DNA of 64,000 nt from Corella eumyota. Lineage: Eukaryota; Chordata; Ascidiacea; Phlebobranchia; Corellidae. The first letter of the stretch is position 1; each line of letters opens with the position of its first letter. The DNA lies in assembly GCA_963082875.1 (NCBI GenBank), contig OY720100.1, positions 9,796,001-9,860,000 on the forward strand, read 5' to 3'. The notes under the pieces were generated by a model. The model searched no databases, was not told where the DNA came from, and saw only the letters and a program-made list of their open reading frames with translations. A program made the translations under genes and the position numbers. Below, in pieces: positions 51,651 to 64,000 of this stretch.

Positions 51651-52877
51651 TATGTAAAATAATTTCCTTTATTAGTGTATTTAATTTCATAAACAAGGTT
51701 GTTTGCTACACTGATGTTTGGTTTGTCTCAGAAAACCTTCAGTTAAAATTAAATAGATTTAGTAATTATTTAAAATTTGCTAATAAAGAACTTGATTACC
51801 CAACGTTTAAATGAACTTGTTTTTAAGGTGTCGTGTTCCTTTTGATCTTTAATTTTGTTGTGTCTTTTAAGAATACCAAATTTGTGGTATACATTGGGGT
51901 TTGTTTTATGCATATTTAATCTTCGAATAAGCAAAAAGTTTGGTGTTTTTACCAAAGTATTTTTTTTTTAATTAGGCACCTGCCAATACAATTTATATAA
52001 TTTTTTAAGTGTTAAAATTTTATTTTTGTTTATTATTTAGAAAATAAATAATGCAAAAAATTGTTTTCTTTGGCATTTCTAAGTAAAAGAATATAAGCTA
52101 TTAGTTTACTGAAAAAAAATACTTGCTTTTCTATCAGCAAAAATCAGATTTTACCTATAAATTCAATAAAACAGGGTTCCAATATTTTATAACTTTACAT
52201 CAAAAAGCAGCATTATTTAAACCTTACCTTTGTTTAGGTTTATTGCATTTAAACAAATACTAAAACCAATCATTAAAGTTAATTTGCATAAAAAGATGGT
52301 TGTGTATTAGTTAAATTCTATCATAAAATGTGTCTGTAAATTGTTTATTTTAGTTCAATAACACAATAATAAATTTTAGAATAAAAGAAAAACGTTTATT
52401 AAACTAAGTAAAAGTATATATAATGTAATTTTAAAACTTCATTTAATCTTTTTGATGTAGAAATAACATAAAATAGAATTTTGTGACTATAACTGGCAAA
52501 AAAGAAAAAAATGAAATATAAAGTTAGAAAGCATTTTTCAAATAAATACTTTTAATATACATATACCATTTAATATACATATACCATTAACAAAAAGTAA
52601 CCAGGATGAGCATAAAATATTACAAGTAAAACTTTCTTGGTGTTTAATTTCCATAAACATGAAAATACAAACAAATAAATTTCTGCATGTTTTAAGAAAA
52701 ACTTTGAATTATAAAAAAAAGAAAAAAATTAAAATGGTACCTTACCAAAATGTTTTAAATAACTTCAAAAACTTGAACAGAGAAATTTATTACCAAAAGC
52801 CTTGTTTTTAAATTTTATATTACCAATAAATTAACACCAATGTTAACTAGAATAGAATTTTAATCAGAAACATAGAT
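51651..52877. other. Convergent spacer between CDIPT and UBE2G1
   Basis: AT-rich, with no gene or recognisable repeat apart from a short local duplication of AATATACATATACCATT near 52551-52590. Confidence 0.5.
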
Positions 52878-55800
52878 TTAAAGTTCTTCCTGACTTTTTC
52901 GAACACATCTTGCGCAATGCTTTTTAAATTTGGGCATGTCTTCTCTAAACTCTTTCTACAGTAAAAAAAATTATATTATTTTAAAATAAGTTATCCTATG
53001 ACTAACAATATTATAGTACATGTCAGTAAATCTTGCATTTTTTAAAAATTGCCTTATTTGCATAAACTTATAAAACACATGAATAAACGTGTGGTAACTT
53101 AACAAAAAACAAAAAAAATAATCTAAACTCATAATTCAATGTTAATCAGATGACCCTTAACCAAGTAATATAAATTGTTTTAGCTTAGGTGGTATGTAAA
53201 AATACACATCTTTTTAAATTTTGATTTAAACAATAGCCAAAAAAACGAAAATGTTAGTTCTTTTAATTTATTTAAAATATAAGACTTACTGCAGCATCTA
53301 CATTAGCAGGAGATTCATCGTTAGGGTCACAGAGCATGCTGATTACACTTACCTGTAAAAATCAATTAAGTTAACATTCTTTTTTAAGTTAAATCTTATT
53401 TAAATAAAAAAAAAATCTGGTTTTAATTTGTGAGATAATAATCCTAATAATGCGTTTACGCAATATTTTTTTATAAATAACACAATGTGCAAATTTATTG
53501 GTTTTGATAAACACAATCAGAAATGAGTTTATAAACATTCATTTGTGTTTTGTATTTATTTATTTTCAATGTTGAGAAAAACATAGTCTTGATATGATTT
53601 TGCCAGCTATATTTTTTAAAACACATGGTTAAGATGCTTTTTACCTAAAAAATATGCAAACAACAAAAATTAATACCATTATTGTTTCCACAGTATGTAC
53701 AGGTAGCCATCTTTCAGAAGCTGATTCATATCCATACTTGTCATCCCCAGGTTCATGAAGAATTGAAATACAAACATATCCATCTTTACTTACTAACAAG
53801 CATTTAAAAAAATTTAGTTATTTTAAACTGCTAATTAGCAATATTTAATATTTTTTGTTTATATTATAAAATATTAAAATAAGTTAATTTTTTCAAGACC
53901 GTTAAAAAGATTAAATTATGTACAAGTATAAAAAGTAATAATTAACTTGGACTTATTTTTAATTTGTTTTATACCATTTGGATGCCACATTTCTGATTGA
54001 AACTTTAAATTTGGAGGTCTTTGTGGATAATCTTTTGGAAATGTTAAATGAGCTTTAAAATACCCTCCATCACTAAACAAAAATGTTTGTGATATATAAA
54101 AAGTTGAATTTTTAAATCAGAAACACTAATGTTTCGGAAAAATCAAAAATATTAACAATCTTAATTTTTTTTTATTATTATAAACTGCTTGTGTAACTTT
54201 TCTGACTTAAAAATATTTTACCTTGTCTTAACTATTTTAATTTAGAATGGAATTGCATTTTTATGTAGTAACAGTAAATAAGTTTTGATGGTGTAATTAC
54301 ATTATAAATAACATGTGTTTTTATAATTTTTGTTATGTTACATAAAATGGTATTTTGTTTAAAACTCATGACATTAATAAATTATAAAAAAAACTCAAAA
54401 TTTTAAATTATTTAAACCATTAGATGGACAAACAGAATATATACATTTTTTTTTTGAAAATCAAAAAAGTTATTCATTTCTATCTACACTTGGAATTAAA
54501 TTATTTTTTATCATTAGGATTTTTACAAATTGTATTAATTAACAATTTTTTTTTTTAATTTTAAATGGGTTTTAAAATTATTATTCAAGTTTTAGAAGTA
54601 TATAGTATAAACATACCTTGTACAGCAATTTATTTAATGGGCTTTTACAATTAATCTTAAACAAAGCTGATTTAATAAATTCAAATTTTTGTGTTAAAAA
54701 GCTAAAAAATAATTTGAGATATCAATGCAGACTTACTATAAAGAATCAACGGGTCCAATAATAAAAATTTCCCATTTAAATATATTGTCATCATCTACTA
54801 ATCCTGCACTAAAACCATCCACAGGTCGTTTTTGTAGTTCTAAAAATTAATTAAAGAAGTTAATTTAAATACTATTTTCAATCTTAATACATAAATTTAT
54901 AAAAATAAACTTAAGCTGTTGAGCCAACACTTAATTAGCAGCTTATAATTATAGTGCAACTATAATTAATAAATTGATGTTACTTTATGTTTAGGTTGTA
55001 AAGGCCACCCTCCCGCATCACGGATAAATAAATGTAAAAAAAAAATATATGACAGTACTGATGACACAAAAAGCAAATAGCAGACAAGACGTGTATACTT
55101 ATAAAACTTTATCAAAATTATACCATGTATAAGATTTTATTTAATCTTGTAAATGTTGTAACTTAACAAATATTTTTGACACTTTGCTAATTTATTTTTA
55201 AAATGGTTTGCTATATTAAATTTCTGTTCTTAAAGTATATTTGTTAATTTACTAAGGTAAATGGTAATAATATATTTGCCCTTCATTTAAAAAAAATGTT
55301 ACTTAATTTTCTATTTTTAATATAAGTGACTATAATGTTTAAAATAAATACACATGAGCATGACTATGCTGCAAGGAAATCCAATAAACAATAAATGGCT
55401 GCAGTATTTACTAGATACATTAAAGACTTTTTTCCACATTTTTATTATTGTGAATGGGGGTTATTATGTGCTGCTTTTTATAAATGTTTTTTTTTTTTTT
55501 TCTACAGCAATTTAAAATGGAAGTTATTATAAAAACACTAATTTACTTTACCTACAATTAAGGCTTATGCTAAGCATAAGAACTTCTGTAATAAAACTAT
55601 AATTTAAAAGTGCTAAAAAAATATATGTAACATTATTTAGCAAATCAATTACTTAGGACAAAAGATCATCAAAAAAGAGCTTTAATCAAACCCTTTTTAA
55701 AAAACTTAAAAGCATAGAAAGAATACTACATATAAATGAAAAGAAGAATTATTTAAAAGTGATTTTAAGTATAAAAAGTTAATAAATAGAGCATATGTAA

Positions 55801-56553
55801 AAACCTGCAATTATTAAAAAAACAACAACATTAAAAACAAAAAAATGAAGAAAATTGAAAGTTTATAACTCTAAAGAAAAAGTTTTAGTCACCCATGAAC
55901 AATATTTCTTTTTAAAGCTTGTTTTACCTCAAAATGCACTATTTAAAAAAAGTGTGGCTTGCGGGTTGTAAAAGAGAAATTCAGCAAGGACAATAAAACT
56001 AAGAAGTTGATTTAATTTGTAATAAAAACTGTAAAAGCAGCATGTGTTTGCAATATATACTTGTAAAAATACTTAACACAAAATGCAATTCAACGAAAAA
56101 GTTTATTTGTTTATCATATTTGGTTTGCAAATTTAAATATTTTAACATAAATTAATTTTTTTCAGTTTAAATATTATAATTTAAACCTTTAAGTACAGAT
56201 CAACAACCTATAATGTAGATTGTTAAAATAATTATATTTGGTGTTCCAGATTTAAATAAAATTTTCTCAAAAAATTAAATCATAAGTACCTAGTTATTAG
56301 ATTTGGGCTAATAGTCACAAAAACTAAGCCAAAAATTTTTACTGCAAAACAAATCTATATAATTTAGTGTAGTAACAAACATTAATTTATCTTCTTGCAA
56401 ACAAATTGATTGATTAATTGATATATTTATTAAGCCTGTAAGTTATACACATAAAATGTGATAAAACACTTCTATAACAGATCAATAAAAATACCAATTC
56501 AACAAACCTGATAACTGTTTACGTAAAAGAAGCACTGCTTGAGGAACAGCCAT
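52878..56553 (-). CDS. UBE2G1: UBE2G1-type ubiquitin-conjugating enzyme (E2)
   Basis: Six exons in transcription order: 56508-56553, 54737-54839, 53975-54072, 53677-53792, 53290-53352 and 52878-52955. They total 504 nt, 167 residues, close to the 170 of human UBE2G1. It accepts ubiquitin from E1 on a catalytic cysteine and passes it to substrates with E3 ligases, in K48-linked chain building. The UBC fold is complete: '[20 protein letters not shown]', '[18 protein letters not shown]', 'WHPN' and the catalytic '[19 protein letters not shown]'. That motif includes the acidic insertion after the active site that marks the G subfamily. It ends '[12 protein letters not shown]'. The closest family member is UBE2G1, not UBE2G2. 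Phases agree at every junction. A SINE tail lies in the first intron. Confidence 0.95.
54908..55045 (+). mobile_element. SINE tail fragment in UBE2G1 intron 1
   Basis: Only the 3' half of the SINE is present (GTTGAGCCAACACTTAATTA through CATCACGGATAAATAAATG), and it is diverged. Confidence 0.65.
55046..56507. other. Remainder of UBE2G1 intron 1
   Basis: AT-rich intron sequence in which I see no further repeat or gene. Confidence 0.5.
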
Positions 56554-56694
56554 AACAAAAACAGATTTAAAATATGGAAAACACTTTAATGGCGTTTTAA
56601 GTCATTTAGATTCCGCTTGTTCTAAGATTAAATTTCACGCTAACTTTTTTTAAAAGAGTGGAAGCCCTATTCAGCTATTAAAGTCGTGCGCCCA

Positions 56695-56800
56695 ACAGCG
56701 TTTAGGGTTTGTTTGGGCATGTGCCAAACAAAATGTGCCAAAATAAAAGTACCAAAAAATGTGCCGAGCAATAGTATATTATAGAAAGTGACATTTACAT
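56695..56800 (+). mobile_element. Solitary end related to element C
   Basis: TTTAGGGTTTGTTTGGGCAT, then repeated ATGTGCCAAA phrases, corresponds to the left terminus of element C. No matching inverted partner was found nearby. Confidence 0.55.
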
Positions 56801-57199
56801 TTTAAATTGTACAATGATAACAAGTAAAACGCCAATTAAAAACAAAACCTCCTCTTTCTATTTTTACGGTTTAGTGTACATCATATTTACGTTTTATTAC
56901 TTAAATTGTTATGCCAAACGTAAGCAGCCTATATTTGTTTAAAATAGTAGCATACCTACGGTTATTTTGGCCTGACGTTTTTATAACATTGTTTTCTTAA
57001 TTCTTTTTTTAATAAATATTAGTGCTGCTGTTAAAAAAAGCCCGTATTTTTAAATTGTGCACCGTTATATTGGTTTTAGAGGAAAATAGAAACTGTACGA
57101 GTCTATTAATAAGAGTTTATAAACATATATATATTTTAACTTTTGGCAGTCACGTAGATGCGTTTGGCATCCTGGATTTGTGCTGGTGTATCATTAACC

Positions 57200-57487
57200 T
57201 AGTTAAAAATACTTTAAACGTAAGAACAATCTTTTATATTATGGGTAAATTTTGCTTTTTATGCTAAGTTTGTTTTTTGCAAAAAAAAAATTAAAAAAAG
57301 TACAACAAACGGCTGAGAAGAGTTATGCTTATGTCTGCCAGCATATGAACTTACGACGATGACGTCGTGCGTCACGTGACTCGCGAGATTAGGGATTTTT
57401 ATTATTTACAATATTTAATTTCAAATCTCAATATCTCAAAGCAAATTGGAAAAATTTCAACATTATTAAAAAAAAACCTTGCGACAA
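57200..57487 (-). mobile_element. Arm fragment of the foldback family
   Basis: In reverse orientation it has the conserved block (ACGACGATGACGTCGTGCG, then CACGTGACTCGCGAG) at about 57353-57389 and ends AACCTTGCGAC, a truncated terminal repeat. Confidence 0.7.
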
Positions 57488-58165
57488 CACATTTTAACAC
57501 ATTTCTCTTATTGGTGTTCGATAAGCATTAGAAAAAATTTTTAGTTACCCATAGACAAAATAGCTAAACTTCATCACAAAGCCTTGATACAGCTTCGTTG
57601 GACTCTTATAATAAGAAATCGTTTTGAGTTGATTTTATTGCTGGATTCGAACTGGAAAATTTAATCGTTGGAACGACGACACAAAAGCTGTACGATAAGT
57701 CTTTCATTTACTAGATACTGCATCGAGCATATGTAACAAGCCTACCCCCGGAGGAAAGAAAAAACTTTTCTATAGCGCCAAGTTAGATCAAAAGTTCGGT
57801 ATAAAACCGAATGTCGTTACTGGGTACAAAAGTGTACGAAAAAAAAGGGTTGGTAATTTGGCCAAAAAAACTAACAACATTGTGAAACAAAACAACATCG
57901 TAGAAATTATACTCACCAGTTAAATTGCGTAAACCACGTTTCATGAATCGTTAGAAGTGGCCATACGACTGGAATTCCAAGGAACGGTGAAATACAATAG
58001 GGAACAAACGATTCGAGCAATAAATGCTGAATAAATGATGTAAACTTGGCTCATAAATTATGACAAAGCTAAAAACAAGCCTACAACACTATATACAAAA
58101 GACCGAAAACCTTATACGACCACATAACAACGACAGAAATAAGGGGGGCGCCGAATCTATTGGAT
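57488..58165. other. Spacer
   Basis: No gene seen. A TTCGAACTGG near 57650 resembles a tRNA T-loop but the stems do not pair. Confidence 0.4.
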
Positions 58166-58915
58166 AAAATTGTTGGGACAGATTTAAATGGAAAGGAAAC
58201 AAATGAAACGGGAACAAATGGAACGGAAGCAAATAAAACGAAAACAAAAACGGAAAAAAATAGAACGGAAACAAATGGAACAAAAACAGTTGAAGCGGAA
58301 ACAAATAGGACGGACTTTATAAAAACAGATTTTGACGGATTTATTTTTATGGCGGATTTTAAAAATGCGGAAACAAATGGAAAAAATTTTATGAAAGCGA
58401 ATTTCAAACAGATATAATTTAAAGCGGATTTTTTTAAATGTGGAAACAAATAATAGAGATTTTGAAAAAGTGAATATATAAGGAATAAAAACAAATAGAG
58501 CGGATTTAAATTGAACCAAAATAAACTAAAGGGAAATTTGACTGAGTTGTTTGGTCGACAATTAAGGTAAACTAAGCGTATTATAAAATTAGGGCAAGTA
58601 GGGGTATAGTTTAAGTTAATAAGAGTTATAGCTTTAAATACAATTGTTTTTCTGAATTGAGTCCTGTTTTATTAGTTTTTTTTTTATCATTTGCTACCTT
58701 TTTACCGCCAAAAAGTTATTCGTCAAAAAAAAAACGCTTCCAAAAATTTGTCTCCGTTCCATTTGTTTCCTTATATTTTTTTCGTTTCATTTGTTTTCGT
58801 TTCACTTGTTTCCGTTTCATTTGTTTTTGTATCACTTGTTTTCGTTTTATTTGTTTCTGTTTCATTTTTTCCGTTTCACTTGTTTTCCTTTTATTTGTTT
58901 TGTTTAATGTAATAC
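58166..58915. repeat. Inverted pair of AAACGGAAACAAATG minisatellites
   Basis: The left array (about 58180-58400) uses units such as GGAACAAATGGAACGG. The right array (about 58740-58900) is the same unit in reverse complement (CGTTTCATTTGTTTCC). About 340 bp of mainly nonrepetitive sequence separates them. The design resembles elements A, B and F, but I could not identify convincing terminal repeats or a target duplication. Overlapping open frames on both strands are translations of the arrays. Confidence 0.65.
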
Positions 58916-58977
58916 TAATATCTATGATGTCACATTAGATTCTGGACTGCTAAAAGTAAAATGCGGAAATGTTATTA

Positions 58978-60671
58978 TGCTTCGAAATCTTAGATTTCTT
59001 AGATTTCGAAACATATTGTTATTGTCATTATGGTTCGAAATCTTAGATTTCGAAACATATTGTTATTGTCAGTTTTATTATGGTTCGAAATCTTAGATTT
59101 CGAAACATATTGTTATTGTCAGTTTTATTATTATTTTTCTTTTTCTTACTCATCCAAACTTTGGTTCAAAATAACTTTTGATGTTGTTTATATAAAGTTC
59201 TGAAATTTTAGTATGTTGTTTATATTAATATTGTGTTCCAACCCTCCTATTCTCAAAATTTAATTATTACTAATTACTAATTGCTTGTTTATTTATTAAA
59301 ATTTAAAGTTCGTTATTAATTCTTCAAATCTTGGTCAATTGTATATCATAATATTAGTAACTCAAAAATGAATTAAAATTTTAATTTTTACCACTAATTA
59401 CTAATTAATAGGTGTTTGTTTATTAAAATTTAAAGATTGTTATTAATTTTTTAAATCTTGGTCAGTTATATATCATAATATTAATAAGTCAAAAATGGAT
59501 TAAAATTTAATTTTTGTTTGTTTATTATATTTAAATTCTTGTTTGTTTATTAAAAATTAAAGTTTAATATTAAGCAATTAAAATTTAGTATAATGTATTT
59601 TATAATATTAGTAATTAAAATACATATTAAAAAAATAATTTTTGTTTGTTTATTATATTTAAATGTTTGTTTATTAATTAAAAATCAAAAATCAATTTTA
59701 GGCATTTAAAACTTGCCTAATGTATATTCTGATATCAACAACTTAAAACTGGGTTGAAAAATTAATTTTTGTTTTTTGAGTATATTTAATTACTTTTGTT
59801 AATTAAAAAAGTAAATATTGATATTTTAAAACTTTTAAAATAATTTTGTTCCGAAATTTTCTTAATCCAATAATTTAATACGTTTTTAGTCTAATAATTA
59901 ATTATGTAATATTAGATTTATTTATTTAGTTAATATTCATAATTAAGCAATGTTTATGCATAATTTTATTTATTAATAAAGATTAATTTTAAAAATGATC
60001 AAATGATTTCGAACCATATTTTATTTATCAAATAAATCTAGTTGTTTTTATTCTTACTAGTCCGAATTTTGGTTCAAAATAACTTTTGTTCTAGTACTTT
60101 AAAGGTTTTGAAATTCTAGTATGTTGTTTGTCATAATAAAGTTTTCTGATTCTCCTATTTTCAAAATTGAATTATCACTGATTACTAATTAATAGGTGTT
60201 TGTTTATTAAAATTTAAAGATCGTTATCAGGTTTTTAAATTTTGGTCAGTTATATATTAAGATATTTATAACATAAAAATGATTAAAAATTTAATTTTTA
60301 TTACTAATTACTAATTAATAAGTGTTTGTTTATTGAAATTTAAAGGTTGTTTTTATTTTTTTAAATCTTGGTCAAATGTATATCATGATATTAGTTAAAT
60401 AAAAACAAGTTAAAAAATTAATTTTCGTATGTTTTACATATTTAATAGCTTGTTTATTTAATAAAAATTAGGGATTGTTATTAAAGCAGCGCAGAATAAT
60501 AAAAAAAAAATTATTTTTTAGTCTAATAATTAAAAAAAAGTATACGTAATATTTGTTTAATTAGTTCAAGTAATATTTTTAATTAAGTAATGTCTATGCA
60601 TCCCAATAAAGAATAATTTTAAAAATAATCAAATAATTTCGAACCATTTTTTATTTATCAAATAAATCTAG
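58978..60671 (+). mobile_element. Helitron-like repeats, two copies in tandem
   Basis: Copy one (58978-60041) begins with three near-identical units containing GGTTCGAAATCTTAGATTTC and ACATATTGTTATTGTC. Copy two (60042-60671) lacks that start. Both end with GAACCAT, an AT hairpin and CTAG followed by T (60038-60041 and 60668-60671). Both contain diverged tandem units (ACTAATTAATAGGTGTTTGT) also seen in WDR7 intron 1. Confidence 0.6.
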
Positions 60672-61525
60672 TTTACATTTTGAAATTGCGTAGACTAGAT
60701 TTATAATTTTTATTCATTCCCTATTATTTGGTTTAGACGTATTGTGTTGGCAGGTAAGTAATACATTTTGTAGCTTTCCAAATTATTTAATATTTGCTAA
60801 TGTAATAATCGGACTGATAATTTAAATAACGTTTTTGGTGACTTGGCCGTCTAGTGTTAATATAATTTTATCAAACAAAGCTGTTTTGAGATTAAAAATT
60901 ACTTGTAGTTAATGGCAACATTAAACGCTAAACTAATATCAAATTTAAAAATTATTTATTTAAAAATTAAAAAATTCAGAACAGTTTGGTCATAAAGGTC
61001 GCACATTTAAATGCTTAAATATGGGTTAAGGTGCAGGATTAAATTTTACTTAGCATATAATAGTTTATATATTTATTAAAAATAAGAAGCAAAATGCAAC
61101 TTGTTTCAGTGTTTATATAGAAAACATGCACATATTAAAATATATTTTCTTAGCCACTTAAAGTAGAAACAATTTAATTTTAAAAGCCACTATAGGTAAA
61201 TGGGATTAAATTTTGTAATTCTTTGACAAATTAAAAAGTTATGAACATTTACAGTGTTAAAATTGGAGATTATTTGCCAATTGATTTTTTTAAATAACCT
61301 CAAAGAACTGCTCTTAACGTTGTTATTATATGTTCTTATCCCCTGTCTATCATAATTTATTATATTAGCCTAAAGAATATTTTTAAAAGTTTAATTTTGC
61401 GGAACATTAAAACACCAGCTACATCCTTTAACTCTATTATTTTTGTTTTTTTTAAGTCCAATAAAAAAAAATAATCTTAGTGTTTTGTTTTTTCATAAGA
61501 AATAGACCAACTTATCACATTAGCA
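60672..61525. other. Spacer upstream of the WD40 gene
   Basis: AT-rich; no gene or repeat recognised. The last bases before the WD40 start (CACATTAG, then CA and ATG) could be a cis or trans splice acceptor. Confidence 0.4.
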
Positions 61526-63633
61526 ATGTATTCACCTAAAATTCAGAAAGCTTCAAAACATAATGCCCATCACAGTAGTAATAGAATTCCAATGGAAGGA
61601 CAAATTTATGGAAAAGGTCTATTGCAAAATCAACAAGATAAACCAGAATTACAGGGGTTGTTTTTGGAAGGAGATATTAAAATTCTTAAAATTGTGTAAG
61701 TGTATTAAAAAATGTGTGATAAATTTAAAAAATTTTTTCAACTTGTTATTTAGTCTCTATTTCTTATTAATGCAGTTGACAAATGTTATAATGTGAAATG
61801 TTTTTAAAAAAATTTAAAAAAAAGGTCTTTAAAACAGTAATCTAATTGTTTGATCTTTAAAAAAAAGTTTGTGAAAAAGTTCCAGTAACTTTAAGTGACT
61901 GTTTTTAACACAGAGAGCTATCTAGTGAAGGTATGTGCTGTAAGTTTTCCCAAAATGGGGAAAAGTTAGCAGTTGGTTTGGCTAATGGAAATATTAAGGT
62001 TAGTACATGTATTGCACCGTTATGTGGTTTTAAATGTATTTACTCATTTCGGGTTTCTTTTTAAATATTGTTTATTTACAAACATCTATATAATTCTTAT
62101 CATTTTTATATTAAAGTTTCACATTTAGTAATATCCATTGAACTTTCTTTCAACAGTATGTTTTTCATTTACCCATAAAGATTTCCTCTATAAATAAAAT
62201 ATTTAATTTTAAAAATACCAAAACTATTTAGAGATTTTATTGTTCTATATTAACATCATGCAACAAACACAGTTTTGTAATATGATAATGTCTATTTTGT
62301 AATGAATAGTAAATCCTAATAAACCTAAAAAAAAACTTAAGATTAAAAGGTTATATTTTTCACATGTACTGCAGAAGATTAAAAAGTTAAATTTTTTAAA
62401 TGTATATATACAATATTGTTTTTTTAAGGTTTAAAAAAAATGATTTTTTAAAGTTGACTATCTTAAAATCGTAACAATTTTAATTTTAAAAAATTGATTG
62501 ATTTTGCATTTATTTAAAATTTGAATAAAACTTGGCAAGACTGAAACTTAGTAAAGATGTAAATTTGTCTTAAAATAAACTAAAGTGCCTTTTTGTAGTA
62601 TATAGTATTTTTTTAATTGAAAAAAAACTTTCCTTAATAAATTTAACTTGCCCTTAAGATTTTGCCTGGAATAATAAACTACACCTAAAACAAACAAATA
62701 TACAATCGATAGAAAATATGCTAAACAAGCAATATTATTTTGGAAATCCATGATTTATAAGTTAGTTTATTACATCATTAGTTAAATGTACCAAGGTCAT
62801 CACAGATTAAAATTTGTTAAGTTGTTCAGTAATAACAAGCAACTGAAAAATCACCCTTTTTAATTTAAAATATGCATCTCTATTTTAAATGATTTTGTTG
62901 ATTTTGGGTTTATAAATCAACATTTATTAGATGCCTGCAATAATTTTTACTGCACAAACTAAATTCTATCTTTGGGTACCATGCTAAACAATTTCATCTC
63001 TTTTGCTATTTAGATTTTTAATTCTGCAAAAGGTGTATTAATGTACCACTTATCAGATGAGGACACATGTTCAGATCGTCTTCCTGTAACATCGATTCAT
63101 TTTTTACCAGCTGAATTGTCACCAAGTGGAGAACTTCTTATTGCAACATGTCATTAATTTTTAAAAATTAAAAATTTAAAAAAGTTAAAGTTTACAAAAC
63201 AGTAGCTAAACAATTACTATACACAAAAGTGTCCACTTTATTTATCTACCAACTTTTAAACAGTACGACATTTTACAAACACAATTTTTAATTTTAGTGT
63301 TTAAATATGATCTAGCTTATTTTTATGAACTTCTTTTTTATATTAATTACAATAAATACTTTTGACACAAAAACTAGTTGAGTAGTTTTATAATCACTTA
63401 CAGTTTTATAAAACAATATTTTAAAAACTTATATTGTCCTTAGATGCAAGCGGAATGATAAAATTTTGGCACATCTCAACATCTGCTGTGTTGAAAACTA
63501 TTAATGAACCTCGACAGACTTTGTCTGCATCACTTTCCCCCAGTGGAAAACATTTTGTGACTGGGGGGAGTACCGAACAGATGAATATCTATGATATTGA
63601 AACCAGAGAAAAAGTACAGACCTGTGAAACAAG
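61526..63633 (+). CDS. WD40-repeat protein, 5' part (runs off the window)
   Basis: Four exons fit one frame: 61526-61695, 61914-61998, 63014-63149 and 63444-63633, the last ending in phase 2 before a GTAAAA donor. The protein starts 'MYSPKIQKASKHN', with a polar leader of about 50 residues, then WD40 blades ('EGMCCKFSQNGEKLAVGLA', 'LLIATYASGMIKFWHIST', 'SASLSPSGKHFVTGGSTE', 'MNIYDIETREK'). An in-frame stop upstream makes this ATG the first possible start in the exon. I cannot name the family. The rest lies right of the window. The donor after exon 3 (GTCATT) is weak, although it joins in frame. Confidence 0.75.
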
Positions 63634-63674
63634 GTAAAAATAAATTAAATAGCTGATTAAAGTAAACATGCAAG

Positions 63675-63965
63675 GTGTAGTGGTAGCGTGGTGTAGTGGT
63701 AAGAACACTTGCTACACCACTAACGAGGTCGTGGGTTCAATCCCCACTGCTCTCATGCTGTAGCGCCCTTGAGTAAGGCGCTATAATTGGTGTGAACTCC
63801 TGCTGAGCCAGCACTTAATCAGCAGCATAATTACTGGACAATTATAAACTATAATATCCCAAATTGCCACAGGCAACTCGAGACTGGGTCGGAGTAACTG
63901 ATGTTACTCTATGTTTTAGTCGCGCATTCGACTTTCCCACATCGAGGATAAATATATATACAAAT
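63675..63965 (+). mobile_element. Nearly complete SINE copy
   Basis: This is the best-preserved copy in the window. The tRNA-like head has A-box-like GTGGTGTAGTGG and B-box GGTTCAATCC with a paired T-arm stem. The body runs to ACATCGAGGATAAATATATA. It lies in an intron of the WD40 gene. Confidence 0.9.
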
Positions 63966-64000
63966 AAGGATACCTATAACATGTTTACCAAAATTTTTTA

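Noticed and set aside
57620-57700. tRNA gene suggested by TTCGAACTGG
   Set aside because: The T-arm and acceptor stems do not pair and no anticodon arm could be drawn.
58081-58938. Overlapping open frames on both strands rich in F/S or K/N/E/T
   Set aside because: All are translations of the GGAAACAAATG minisatellite arms.
63675-63750. Functional tRNA gene
   Set aside because: The T-arm pairs but the sequence continues into the conserved SINE body and matches the other dispersed copies.

Overview
The window is AT-rich metazoan nuclear DNA with small spliced exons, clean GT-AG introns and dense interspersed repeats. Gene content (axonemal dynein, WDR7, YLPM1, a TRPA channel, CDIPT, UBE2G1) is animal. 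A tRNA-headed SINE recurs about ten times and resembles what is described for ascidians such as Ciona, and several genes have a pyrimidine tract plus AG just before the start codon, as expected where spliced-leader trans-splicing occurs. I infer a tunicate, probably an ascidian; this is inference, not proof.

Layout. 1-1.25 kb: 3' end of an axonemal dynein heavy chain (DNAH10-like, +). 1.25-5.4 kb: repeat-rich spacer with two palindromic elements whose arms are minisatellites. 5.46-11.64 kb: WDR7 / rabconnectin-3 beta (+). 11.9-14.9 kb: repeats, including a SINE nested in a SINE and another palindromic element. 14.9-26.0 kb: YLPM1/ZAP3 (+, 23 exons). 26.96-38.2 kb: a TRPA-family channel (-, 28 exons). 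38.2-41.6 kb: repeat spacer. 41.58-49.10 kb: a 7.5-kb palindromic element, itself containing a satellite array and a 1.4-kb foldback element. 49.17-51.40 kb: CDIPT phosphatidylinositol synthase (+). 52.88-56.55 kb: UBE2G1 ubiquitin-conjugating enzyme (-). 56.6-61.5 kb: repeats, including tandem Helitron-like copies. 61.5-63.6 kb: 5' part of a WD40 protein (+) that runs off the window, then a full SINE. The genes look like ordinary, functionally unrelated neighbours; I see no operon logic.

The standout is the TRPA gene. The reading frame is continuous through 28 exons (4911 nt, 1636 residues), and the extracellular loop between S1 and S2 carries a kringle, a fibronectin type II, a trefoil (P-type) and a ShKT domain. 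Each module is bounded by phase-1 introns, which is the signature of exon shuffling. I know of no described TRP channel with this architecture. The second notable system is a set of at least four palindromic elements with 8-bp target duplications whose arms are built from different minisatellites; two of them share a core containing telomere-like GGTTAGGG sequence.
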